24,647 nt of DNA from Chloroflexota bacterium (GTDB lineage: Bacteria; Chloroflexota; Chloroflexia; JAMDCE01). Each line of letters opens with the position of its first letter. Within the stretch, counting starts at the first letter, position 1. The stretch is taken from the NCBI GenBank assembly GCA_023489135.1, contig JAMDCE010000330.1, positions 1 through 24,647 of the forward strand, read 5' to 3'. Below, piece by piece: positions 7,516-14,173 of the stretch. The notes under the pieces are model-generated. The model searched no databases. It saw nothing but the letters and a program-made list of their open reading frames with translations, and was not told the origin of the DNA. The position numbers and the translations under genes were made by a program.

Positions 7516-9096
7516 TTACCCTTTCTGTTCGGATAGTACGGCTACCAATTCCTTACGTTGGATCTTCCCCGTAGCCGTTCTCGGAAGGCTGTCGCGAAAT
7601 ATGAACCGCTCCGGAACCTTGTAGCCGGCGAGCCTCTCGTGTGCAAAGGCTTGGAGATCGCTCACAAGCGCCGCTTCGTTCACCACCGGTTCAGACGTAA
7701 CTAGCACGGCCACGACTGCCTGGCCCCTCCTAGGATCGTCCACTCCGACGACCGCTACCTGCTCCACCAGATCGTGCTCGACGAGCACGTCCTCAATCTC
7801 GACTGGAGAAATCCGCCATCCCGCGCTCTTGATGACATCATCGGCTCGGCTGACGTGGTGAAAGTAACCGTCATCGTCCTCGTAGACCAGGTCGCCGGTA
7901 TTCAGCCAACCATCTCTCAGCGTCTCCCCGGTCAGCTCTTCCGCATTCCAGTAATATGGAAGAACGGTTGGCCCTTTCAGCCATAGAATCCCCACGCACC
8001 CCTTCTCGACTTCTCGCCAACCTTCGTTATCCTCAGTATCTACGACCCTGGTTTCCCAACCAGGCAATCTCTTGCCGAGTGTATCAGGCCGCCCCTCCTC
8101 AGCTCGTGATCCCAACGCAGCCCCGAGGGTCTCGGTCATTGCCAGGCTAGGTCGCAAAGCTAAACCATAGGCCTCTTTCCATCTCTTGAAGAGATCCCCG
8201 GTCACGGGAGATCCGCCCACCGACATTGCTCTAACCGTCTTCGTACGTTCAGGCTGCGGGGGTACCGCGAGGACATTCCACAAGTGGGTCGAAGTAGTCA
8301 TGATGTGCGTTACACGATGCCTTTCCACCAGCTCCAGGAAACGATGCGGCGAAGGTCGCTCGGTGCAGTAGAGGGAGCTGGCACCCGTGTGAAAGCAGAA
8401 GTGGAAATGCGAATGAAGACCGATGGCAAACGCGATCGGCGCCGGCGTGTAGAGGACGTCGCCCGGGCCCAGATCGGGCCAGATCACGGAGGTCGTTATC
8501 CCACATTGCCTGATAATGTTTCCGTGTGTATGGGGAATGCCCTTGGGAGCACCAGTGGTCCCTGAAGTAAAAAGTAGCTCCGCAATTTCGTTTTCGTCGG
8601 TCGACACAGGTATCATCTCAGTTGAGGCTTCTGACATCAATTGGAAGTAAGAGAACTGGGTATCAGAGGGGCGAGAGAGAGTGGGCACTTCTTCGACGGC
8701 CTCGTCGAGAACGATCATACATTCCGGACCGCACGCTGCCCTCACCCTCTCCACGGAGCCGCGCAGCTGCGCGGTCGTTATTACCAGCTTAGCTTCGGCA
8801 CTATGGAAGACGTGTTGCAGCTCCTTCTCCTTGTATCCCAGAAAAACCATAACAGGAATGCTGCCTATCAATTGACCGCCAAGGAAGACAGCAGCAGTGT
8901 CGGGGATGCTGGGGAGAAAACACAAATAGCGATCGCCTCGGCCAACGCCCAGGTGCTTCAGTACGTTGCCAAACCTTCTTGCCTGCTCAGAAAGCCACTG
9001 ATAAGTGAATGCCCCGTGCTCCTCGGATCGAATGGCGATACTGTTGGGCCTAATTGCCGCGTGTTTGAGAGCTTCTATCGCGAAGTTAGCTTGCAT
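7516..9096 (-). CDS. AMP-forming acyl-CoA ligase, benzoate-CoA ligase-like
   Basis: This 526-residue member of the ANL superfamily activates a carboxylic acid to its CoA thioester through an acyl-adenylate. The P-loop is FTSGTTGAPKG (176-186), followed by A5-type MTETLG, the conserved LNTGDLVYEDDDGYF segment, the hinge region SRADDVIKSAGWRISPVEIE and the C-terminal catalytic lysine motif TGKIQRKEL. The overall pattern (PYYWNAEELTGETLRDGWLNTGD) is closest, from memory, to benzoate/aminobenzoate-type ligases, so an aromatic or related acid is plausible. It is the first gene of the catabolic operon. The ATG at 9096 has AGGAG 9 nt upstream, and a consensus promoter lies about 130 bp upstream. Confidence 0.92.
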   Translation of the reverse strand: MQANFAIEALKHAAIRPNSIAIRSEEHGAFTYQWLSEQARRFGNVLKHLGVGRGDRYLCFLPSIPDTAAVFLGGQLIGSIPVMVFLGYKEKELQHVFHSAEAKLVITTAQLRGSVERVRAACGPECMIVLDEAVEEVPTLSRPSDTQFSYFQLMSEASTEMIPVSTDENEIAELLFTSGTTGAPKGIPHTHGNIIRQCGITTSVIWPDLGPGDVLYTPAPIAFAIGLHSHFHFCFHTGASSLYCTERPSPHRFLELVERHRVTHIMTTSTHLWNVLAVPPQPERTKTVRAMSVGGSPVTGDLFKRWKEAYGLALRPSLAMTETLGAALGSRAEEGRPDTLGKRLPGWETRVVDTEDNEGWREVEKGCVGILWLKGPTVLPYYWNAEELTGETLRDGWLNTGDLVYEDDDGYFHHVSRADDVIKSAGWRISPVEIEDVLVEHDLVEQVAVVGVDDPRRGQAVVAVLVTSEPVVNEAALVSDLQAFAHERLAGYKVPERFIFRDSLPRTATGKIQRKELVAVLSEQKG

Positions 9097-9181
9097 CAGG
9101 GTTTGCTCCTGGCAGTTACGAAAAAGTCAGTGTTGCCAAAAGGCATTATGGTAACCGATCTGATTAGCAAAATATTACCTT

Positions 9182-9203
9182 GGCATTCTAATAGAAGAAT
9201 GCC
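9182..9203. promoter_or_regulatory. Palindromic operator candidate
   Basis: Perfect inverted repeat ggcattct - 6 nt - agaatgcc. It lies roughly +12 to +33 relative to the expected start of the leftward ligase promoter, where a bound repressor would block transcription. The divergent IclR protein is the natural candidate ligand; this is inferred from position. Confidence 0.55.
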
Positions 9204-9221
9204 GTTCTAGTGACAGAAGCC

Positions 9222-9250
9222 ATTATAAGCCGCATCTGGCCTGTTGTCAA
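9222..9250 (-). promoter_or_regulatory. Consensus sigma-70 promoter of the catabolic operon
   Basis: On the minus strand, -35 TTGACA (9245-9250) and -10 TATAAT (9222-9227) match consensus exactly and are separated by exactly 17 bp. It directs transcription leftward into the acyl-CoA ligase gene at 9096. Confidence 0.85.
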
Positions 9251-9306
9251 GCGTCTTGTCGGTAAGAATTCCATCCTTTTTGAAACCGCGTTGGCACACA
9301 ACCGTC

Positions 9307-9336
9307 TTGACGAGCCAAGCTGTGAAAACGTATAAT
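9307..9336 (+). promoter_or_regulatory. Sigma-70 promoter of the IclR regulator gene
   Basis: On the plus strand, TTGACG (9307-9312), an 18-bp spacer and TATAAT (9331-9336) lie about 50 bp before the regulator start codon. It is divergent from the ligase promoter; the two -10 boxes are about 105 bp apart. Confidence 0.75.
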
Positions 9337-9384
9337 TGTTCCGCACTCAGAAGGACGTTCCGTGTACAGGATTAGGGTTAGAAC

Positions 9385-10161
9385 ATGGACTACTCGGTGC
9401 CCTCTGTTGAGACAGCCATCAAGCTCTTAGATTACCTGAAGGAAAACGCCCCCGCGCAAAAGTCGCTCGCAGAAGCATGCGCGGCCCTGGGTATTCCTCG
9501 CACGACGGCCTTCAGTGTTCTGAAGACGATGGAGAAGCATCACCTGGTCAGATTCGATGCTGAAACCAAGCGCTACCGGCTGGGTTGGGCATTGGTGGGG
9601 CTAGGGGCAAAAGCGGCCGAGCACATGGATTGGGTGGAGGTTGTTCGTCCTTATCTGCAGGCTTTCGTCCGTGACACAAAGTTGACGTGTTTCCTGGTGC
9701 AACGTGCTGAGGATCAACTCATGCTCGTAGACAGAGCCGATCCTTCCAGCAACATCAGAATAGTTGCCTCGATAGGTGAATTCTTCCCCCTATCCACCGG
9801 CGCCCTGGGCAAAGCTCTTATGGCTTACCTCAAAGATGAGGAGGTATCCTCCTACATCGCCCGCAAAGGTCTGCGTGCCTTCACGCAGCATAGTATCACC
9901 AATGTCGAAACCTTGAGAGAGAATCTCGCCGAGGTACGACGTAGAGGCTTTGCCAAGAGTATCGAGGAATACGCACGCGGCATTAACGTCGTCGCTGCAC
10001 CTATCTTCGACCCAGCAGGCGAAGCGATCCTCGTGATGGCCGGGCTCGGCTTAGCGTCTCCGCTTTCACCGGAGTGCATCGACGAATTCGGCAGCAAGGT
10101 GCTGAAGGCTGCTTACCAAGCTACTCAAGCATTAGGGGGCCGATGGCCTGTCACACCCTAG
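9385..10161 (+). CDS. IclR-family transcriptional regulator
   Basis: The 258-residue protein has an N-terminal winged helix-turn-helix (about residues 5-65; LAEACAALGIPRTTAFSVLKTMEKHHLV) and a C-terminal IclR effector-binding domain with the typical FFPLSTGALGKALMAYL segment and a late IEEYARGINVVAAPIFD strand. IclR proteins usually control a neighbouring catabolic operon in response to an aromatic or organic-acid ligand. It is divergent from the acyl-CoA ligase cluster, and an 8-bp-arm palindrome lies beside that cluster's promoter, so it probably regulates that operon and possibly itself. No sequence link to the more distant microcompartment genes is seen. Confidence 0.93.
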   Translation: MDYSVPSVETAIKLLDYLKENAPAQKSLAEACAALGIPRTTAFSVLKTMEKHHLVRFDAETKRYRLGWALVGLGAKAAEHMDWVEVVRPYLQAFVRDTKLTCFLVQRAEDQLMLVDRADPSSNIRIVASIGEFFPLSTGALGKALMAYLKDEEVSSYIARKGLRAFTQHSITNVETLRENLAEVRRRGFAKSIEEYARGINVVAAPIFDPAGEAILVMAGLGLASPLSPECIDEFGSKVLKAAYQATQALGGRWPVTP

Positions 10162-10669
10162 TTGTGTCACGGCCGCTTTGAACTGTCAAAAGTCCACCGA
10201 AATAACTGCCCTTAGTATGCGAAATCTTGACGGTAATAGGTGTTCAAAAGACCGAAAAGTTGAGTTGGCTTGGTCAGCCAACGAAAACAATACAAAGAAG
10301 AAGCTTTGCCTGACGTTCGGCGCCCCGCTTCGATCCCGTTTCTCGCCCGATCTTCGCTCTGACGAACTTGATAGCGATGGATCCGCCGCACGTTGGCCGT
10401 GACGGCAGCACCTATGATCATGCAACCCGCTTGGTTCTAATGGCCCCGGTTATCACCCGAGTAGACCTTGCGATTCCATGGTACTGTTTGGTGTGCTTGG
10501 ATGTGGGGCAGTTTGAGGCCGCAACGTGGGCGCGGCGATTGCTAAACCACGAGGAGTTTGATTCTGAAGCCAAGCGCATGGGGACAGTAGTCCGTGTTTC
10601 TCACCTCGGGCTCACTGTTTGGTATCCACGCGCCGGGAAAGAAAAAGGGCTACAGTGGCAGAGTAAGAG
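10162..10669. other. Gene-poor spacer
   Basis: These 508 bp contain only short overlapping frames with no recognisable domain or convincing ribosome-binding site; the longest, 101 codons on the plus strand from 10368, has unremarkable composition and no familiar motif. One perfect hairpin, gttggct - 5 nt - agccaac (10264-10282), lies about 100 bp after the IclR stop but lacks a T-run, so it is not called as a terminator. I see no tRNA cloverleaf or CRISPR repeats. Confidence 0.5.
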
Positions 10670-10870
10670 TTAGCCTTGTACGTAGGCCAGTGCGGTCCGG
10701 GTATCGTCGCGTTGCAGGCTTGGGTATTCGCGAAGGATATCATCCTCGGGGATGCCTTGAGCCAACATGCGGACGACAAGCTCCACCGGAATGCGCGTCC
10801 CGCTAATGACCGGCTTCCCGGTCTTGACTCTCGGATTGACACTAATCCGTTGCCGAAGGTGTTCGTCCAA
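10670..10870 (-). CDS. DUF433 antitoxin-like protein
   Basis: This 66-residue protein shows the DUF433 signature RISVNPRVKTGKPVISGTR, then IPVELVVRMLAQG and a DDILREYPSL helix. DUF433 proteins resemble VapB-type antitoxins and normally precede a PIN-like (DUF5615) toxin. Here no toxin frame follows on the same strand; the downstream 500 bp are gene-poor, so it is an orphan or the remnant of a lost pair. The likely start is TTG at 10870, with AAGGAG about 13 nt upstream, which is longer than usual, so the exact start is uncertain. It lies 98 bp downstream of the last homocitrate-synthase-like gene on the same strand. Confidence 0.75.
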   Translation of the reverse strand: MDEHLRQRISVNPRVKTGKPVISGTRIPVELVVRMLAQGIPEDDILREYPSLQRDDTRTALAYVQG

Positions 10871-10968
10871 GGTCCTCGATGCGCTCCTTTGTGAGTTTGA
10901 GAGGATGGAACAGCAGCGTCTACGTTGGGATTACGTCCTGATATGGTGGACAGCTTTCAACAGGAGCA

Positions 10969-12138
10969 TCAACTCTTGCTCGCGCGGTAGTCGTTATAGA
11001 TATACATCAGCTCTTTGTCGAACAAAGCGCGCTTCATCTCCACGGCCATGGTCCGGGCCAGGGCCAGGATGTCGTTGGCCTCACCCGGAGTGAGGTCGAT
11101 GCCGAACTCTCGGAACTTGTGGATGATGGTGTGGGAGCCAGAATGCTTGCCTACCACCAACTGGCGGGTGAGGCCCACTTCCTCGGGTGAGAAAATCTCG
11201 TAGTTGCGCGGGTTCTTGATGACCCCGTCGGCGTGGATTCCGGACTCGTGAGCGAAGACGTTGTCGCCGACGACGGCTTTCCAGACGGGGATGGCTCGGC
11301 CTGAGGCCTCGGCGACGTACTCGGCCAGCTCGCGGAATCGTTTGGTGGGTATGCCGAGATCGATGCCGTGCAGGCATTTCAGCGCCATCACAACTTCCTC
11401 CAGCGCCGCGTTGCCGGCCCTCTCTCCGAGCCCGTTGATCGACACCGTGATGTAGTTGGCGCCTGCACGAACGCCCGCCAGCGCATTCGCCGTGGCCATG
11501 CCAAAATCGTTGTGGGTGTGCATCTCCAGGTCTATTTCCACGGAGTTCGCCAGCTTCTGGACCACGGCGTAGGTTTGAAACGGGCTTAGCACGCTGAGGG
11601 TATCGCAAAGCCGGACGCGTGTGGCGCCTGCCGCCTTAGCGGTCTGAGCGTATTGGATCAGGAAATCAACGTCGGCCCTGGAAGCGTCCTCAGCGCTGGC
11701 GGTGACTTCCAGGCCTAGCCGCTTCGCCTCATCGATACATGAGACCAGGGATTGCAGCACCCATTTGCGGGTCTTCTTCAACTTCGACTTCAAGTGTATG
11801 TCGGATGTGGAAATCGAGATGGTCACGGCGGTTACGCCGCACTCCGCCGACCACCTGATATCGTCCAAATTTGGCTTGCAAAAGGCGATGAGCTTGGCCT
11901 TCAGCCCCGCGTCGGCGATGGCGCGAATTGAGCGCTGTTCCTCTTTCCCGAGGGCAGGAATACCGACTTCGATGAAGTGGACGCCCACGCTGTCCAGCAG
12001 CTTGGCTATTCTGACCTTCTCTCCCTGGGCGAAGACCACGCCGGCGGTCTGTTCGCCGTCGCGAAGCGTCAGATCGACGAGGTGCAGCCGGCGGTTTTTG
12101 AGATCGGAGTCCTTGGGATGCAAAATGGTCTCGCTCAA
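10969..12138 (-). CDS. Homocitrate synthase/NifV-like DRE-TIM enzyme (copy A)
   Basis: The 389-residue protein belongs to the DRE-TIM metallolyase family, which condenses an acyl-CoA with a 2-oxo acid (homocitrate, isopropylmalate, citramalate and related synthases). It shows the N-terminal catalytic LRDGEQ (25-30), the metal-binding HTHND (207-211), the glycine-rich GLGERAGNAALEE loop, HESGIH (297-302) and GKHSG (330-334). There is no C-terminal leucine-binding LeuA regulatory domain, so it is NifV-like in length. The start is TTG at 12138, overlapping the preceding gene's TGA in a TTGA junction, with GGGAG about 10 nt upstream. It pairs with a paralogue just upstream and ends the microcompartment-associated gene run. 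Substrate is unknown; no nitrogenase genes are present. Confidence 0.88.
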   Translation of the reverse strand: MSETILHPKDSDLKNRRLHLVDLTLRDGEQTAGVVFAQGEKVRIAKLLDSVGVHFIEVGIPALGKEEQRSIRAIADAGLKAKLIAFCKPNLDDIRWSAECGVTAVTISISTSDIHLKSKLKKTRKWVLQSLVSCIDEAKRLGLEVTASAEDASRADVDFLIQYAQTAKAAGATRVRLCDTLSVLSPFQTYAVVQKLANSVEIDLEMHTHNDFGMATANALAGVRAGANYITVSINGLGERAGNAALEEVVMALKCLHGIDLGIPTKRFRELAEYVAEASGRAIPVWKAVVGDNVFAHESGIHADGVIKNPRNYEIFSPEEVGLTRQLVVGKHSGSHTIIHKFREFGIDLTPGEANDILALARTMAVEMKRALFDKELMYIYNDYRASKS

Positions 12139-13289
12139 CTCTTAGTCACTCCCGATGGGGTCCTGGCCCGAGATTTCTGAGACTGCTCGTACAGCTCTAT
12201 AACCTCTCTGTCGAACAGCGCCCGCTTCAGTTTGATCGACAAAGACCTGGCTTCGTGGCCTAGCTGATGGGCAAGCCTGTCGCTGATCTGAAATCCGTGT
12301 TCCTGAAGCTTGTGTTTTAGCGTGTTGGGACCGCTGTGCTTGCCGATAATAAAGAGGCGGTGCAGGCCAACCTCTTCCGGGGGATACACCTCGTAGTTGT
12401 TCGGGTCCAGCAAAGCGCCGCTGCCCCTGCCTTCCGACTCGTAGATGAACAGGTTGCTTCCCACGATTGGCTTCCAGGTGGGCAACGGGCGCCCGGATGC
12501 CCGGGCCACGTACTCGGAAATCTCCCGGAATCTGGAGGTGTCGATGCCCGTGTCGATGCCCTCGATGTATTTGAGCGCGACGACCACCTCTTCGAGGGCG
12601 GCGTTGCCGGCCCTTTCGCCCAATCCGTTCACCGTGACGTTGACGAAGGCGGCTCCGGCCTGAATTCCGGCGATGGCGTTGGCGGTGGCCATTCCCAGGT
12701 CGTTATGTGTGTGCATCTCGACTTCAATCTTCACCGCATCTACCAGGGCTTTGATGCGCCAGTACGTTTCAAATGGGTCCAGTATCCCCAGCGTGTCGCA
12801 GTAGCGAATGCGATCGGCACCGGCCTCCTTCGCCGTTTGGGCGAACTGGATAATGAATTGAGGGTCGGCGCGCGAAGCATCCTCGGCGTTGACCGAGACG
12901 TACAGATCGTGGCGTTTGGCGTAATCGACCGATTCCTTGATACTGTCCAGGACCCACTGCCGGTCGCGCTGAAGCTTGGTCTGGATGTGAATATCAGAGG
13001 CGGAGATCGATACCGCTATCGTATCAACACCACAGCTGAGCGAGGCATCGATGTCCGAGATCACCGCTCGGTTCCAGGCGAGAATGCTGGTCGGCAGACC
13101 GAGATCGACTATGGACTTGATGGCCTCTTTCTCGTCCCCTCCCATAGCGGGTATGCCCACCTCGATCTGATGGATGCCGAGATCGCTGAGCATCTTCGCG
13201 ATCTGAATCTTCTCAGCGTTGGCAAAAACGACTCCGGCGGTTTGCTCGCCGTCTCTCAAGGTGGTATCGTCGATCCAGAGTTTGCCCAT
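12135..13289 (-). CDS. Homocitrate synthase/NifV-like DRE-TIM protein (copy B), altered motif
   Basis: The 384-residue paralogue of copy A shares LRDGEQ (11-16), HTHND (193-197), GLGERAGNAALEE and GKHSG. At the position of copy A's HESGIH, however, it has YESEGRGSG (283-291), losing both histidines. ATG 13289 is chosen because GAGG lies 6 nt upstream and the family sequence begins there (KLWIDDTTLRDGEQ); the longer frame to 13379 runs through non-homologous sequence. It overlaps copy A by 4 nt. The two may form a hetero-oligomer in which copy B is regulatory or structural, or copy B may use another substrate (inference). About 220 bp upstream is the BMC-T gene; that spacer contains a possible promoter and two hairpins. 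Confidence 0.87.
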   Translation of the reverse strand: MGKLWIDDTTLRDGEQTAGVVFANAEKIQIAKMLSDLGIHQIEVGIPAMGGDEKEAIKSIVDLGLPTSILAWNRAVISDIDASLSCGVDTIAVSISASDIHIQTKLQRDRQWVLDSIKESVDYAKRHDLYVSVNAEDASRADPQFIIQFAQTAKEAGADRIRYCDTLGILDPFETYWRIKALVDAVKIEVEMHTHNDLGMATANAIAGIQAGAAFVNVTVNGLGERAGNAALEEVVVALKYIEGIDTGIDTSRFREISEYVARASGRPLPTWKPIVGSNLFIYESEGRGSGALLDPNNYEVYPPEEVGLHRLFIIGKHSGPNTLKHKLQEHGFQISDRLAHQLGHEARSLSIKLKRALFDREVIELYEQSQKSRARTPSGVTKS

Positions 13290-13327
13290 TCGGTGCCTCA
13301 TCCTATAAGGTGATGAAAAACAGAAAT

Positions 13328-13366
13328 GCCCACTGCGCGTTATCTCACTTCGAGATGACAGCGGGC
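13328..13366 (-). promoter_or_regulatory. Imperfect intercistronic hairpin
   Basis: Nested inverted repeats gccc-a-ctg ... atctc - acttc - gagat ... cag-c-gggc span 39 bp in the leader of the homocitrate-synthase-like pair. No T-run follows on either strand, so it is more likely a leader structure than a terminator. Confidence 0.4.
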
Positions 13367-13478
13367 TACTGCAACACAACTCCCTCGTGCGCGGCGGTCT
13401 CCCTGTGTCCCCTGTGAAACACGAGCGGGCGCAGGCTCGAATGCGTCTAGTCTACGCCCGGCATCTATGTTGCAGGTT

Positions 13479-13504
13479 ATTATATCAGACTTTCGTCAAG
13501 TCTG
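13479..13504 (-). promoter_or_regulatory. Possible extended -10 promoter with overlapping palindrome
   Basis: On the minus strand TGATATAAT (extended -10; TATAAT at 13479-13484) abuts a perfect palindrome, cagactt - 5 nt - aagtctg (13486-13504). A TTGACG inside the palindrome is only 9 nt from the -10, too close to be its -35. It could give the homocitrate-synthase-like pair its own regulated transcription. The palindrome also lies 7 nt after the BMC-T stop, so a role in RNA 3'-end formation is the alternative. Confidence 0.45.
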
Positions 13505-13511
13505 CACTACT

Positions 13512-14120
13512 TTAGGAGCCCTCAATGGCCTCGATAGCTGCCACCGAAGCCTGCTGAGCAGCGCGCACCTCCGATTCGCTGCCGGCTAGGTAGAGGCGTC
13601 CGAACCGGCCGGTAGGGGTTATCTCCACTATGCTTATGTTGGCCGCCTTTTCGGCCTCGTTGGCCGCGACCACCACGTAGGCGGCCGGTGTTACCTCCAT
13701 GATGTAAAGCGTCTGACCCGGTATGAGTAGCGAGCCACGCTTCATTCGGTTTATCAGCTGCGCCTGGTAGGCGTCCACGTTGCTGATGACCTGGGCCGAC
13801 CCGATCTCCGGTTTCTTCCTCTGGCTCTTGTTCAAACCAAGGGAAATCAGGATGGCTTCTCCGGCGTGTTTCACCGAATCGGGGGACGCCGAGTGGATTT
13901 CCAACATCCCGAATTCCCGCTCCACGATCTGCCATCCCGGTCGCACGTCCGAGGATTTGACGGCCAGGTCGACCACGCGGAACACCTCGTTGCCCGGTGC
14001 TACTTCGATGTAGAGCTCGGACATCCCTGCCACCGGCGGATCGCCGGCCACGGCGGCCCCGATGTAAGCGGCGAAGTTGGGCTGCATGCGGTCGATGTAG
14101 GCGTACGCTCTCAGTTCCAC
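13512..14120 (-). CDS. BMC-T (tandem-domain) microcompartment shell protein
   Basis: The 202-residue protein consists of two fused BMC folds. Domain 1 (about 1-98) reads MELRAYAYIDRMQPNFAAYI ... LYIEVAPGNEVFRVVDLAVK; domain 2 (about 105-202) carries AQVISNVDAYQAQLINRMKR followed by GSLLIPGQTLYIMEVTPAAYV and GRFGRLYLAGSESEVRAA. BMC-T proteins form trimers with a hexagonal footprint in the shell, often with larger gated pores that pass bulky substrates or cofactors. I see no cysteines to suggest a pore Fe-S site. The start is GTG at 14120, with GAGGTG 5 nt upstream lying in one arm of a long hairpin. It follows the opine-dehydrogenase gene and is the third shell class of the locus. Confidence 0.88.
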   Translation of the reverse strand: MELRAYAYIDRMQPNFAAYIGAAVAGDPPVAGMSELYIEVAPGNEVFRVVDLAVKSSDVRPGWQIVEREFGMLEIHSASPDSVKHAGEAILISLGLNKSQRKKPEIGSAQVISNVDAYQAQLINRMKRGSLLIPGQTLYIMEVTPAAYVVVAANEAEKAANISIVEITPTGRFGRLYLAGSESEVRAAQQASVAAIEAIEGS

Positions 14121-14123
14121 ATG

Positions 14124-14173
14124 TTCACCTCAACCTAACGGACCGCCTCAGCGGTGCGTTAGGTTGAGGTGAA
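14124..14173 (-). promoter_or_regulatory. 50-nt intercistronic hairpin over a stop codon and an RBS
   Basis: Arms ttcacctcaacctaacg (14124-14140) and cgttaggttgaggtgaa (14157-14173) are exact reverse complements (17 bp). Inside, after one G-G mismatch, accgc (14142-14146) pairs with gcggt (14151-14155) around the loop ctca. In the transcript the 5' arm contains the TAA of the opine-dehydrogenase gene (14159-14161) and the 3' arm contains the GAGGTG ribosome-binding site (14126-14131) of the BMC-T gene. Ribosomes finishing the upstream gene would open it. There is no T-run, so it is not a typical terminator. Confidence 0.8.

Noticed and set aside
10368..10673. 101-codon plus-strand frame in the gene-poor spacer
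   Set aside because: No recognisable motif and no convincing ribosome-binding site; retained only as a note in the spacer entry.
10969..13289. Calling the pair nifV or leuA
   Set aside because: No nitrogenase or leucine genes are nearby and the LeuA regulatory domain is absent; substrate cannot be assigned.
12336..13313. 325-codon plus-strand frame opposite homocitrate-synthase-like copy B
   Set aside because: The minus-strand frame has all family motifs; the plus-strand product looks like a codon-bias artefact.
13486..13504. Reading the cagactt palindrome as a terminator after BMC-T
   Set aside because: Only an AT-rich TATAAT-like stretch follows, not a T-run; a promoter/operator reading fits equally or better, though the alternative is noted.
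14124..14173. Reading the 50-nt hairpin as a rho-independent terminator
   Set aside because: No T-run follows on either strand and BMC-T starts immediately after it, so termination here would cut the shell operon.
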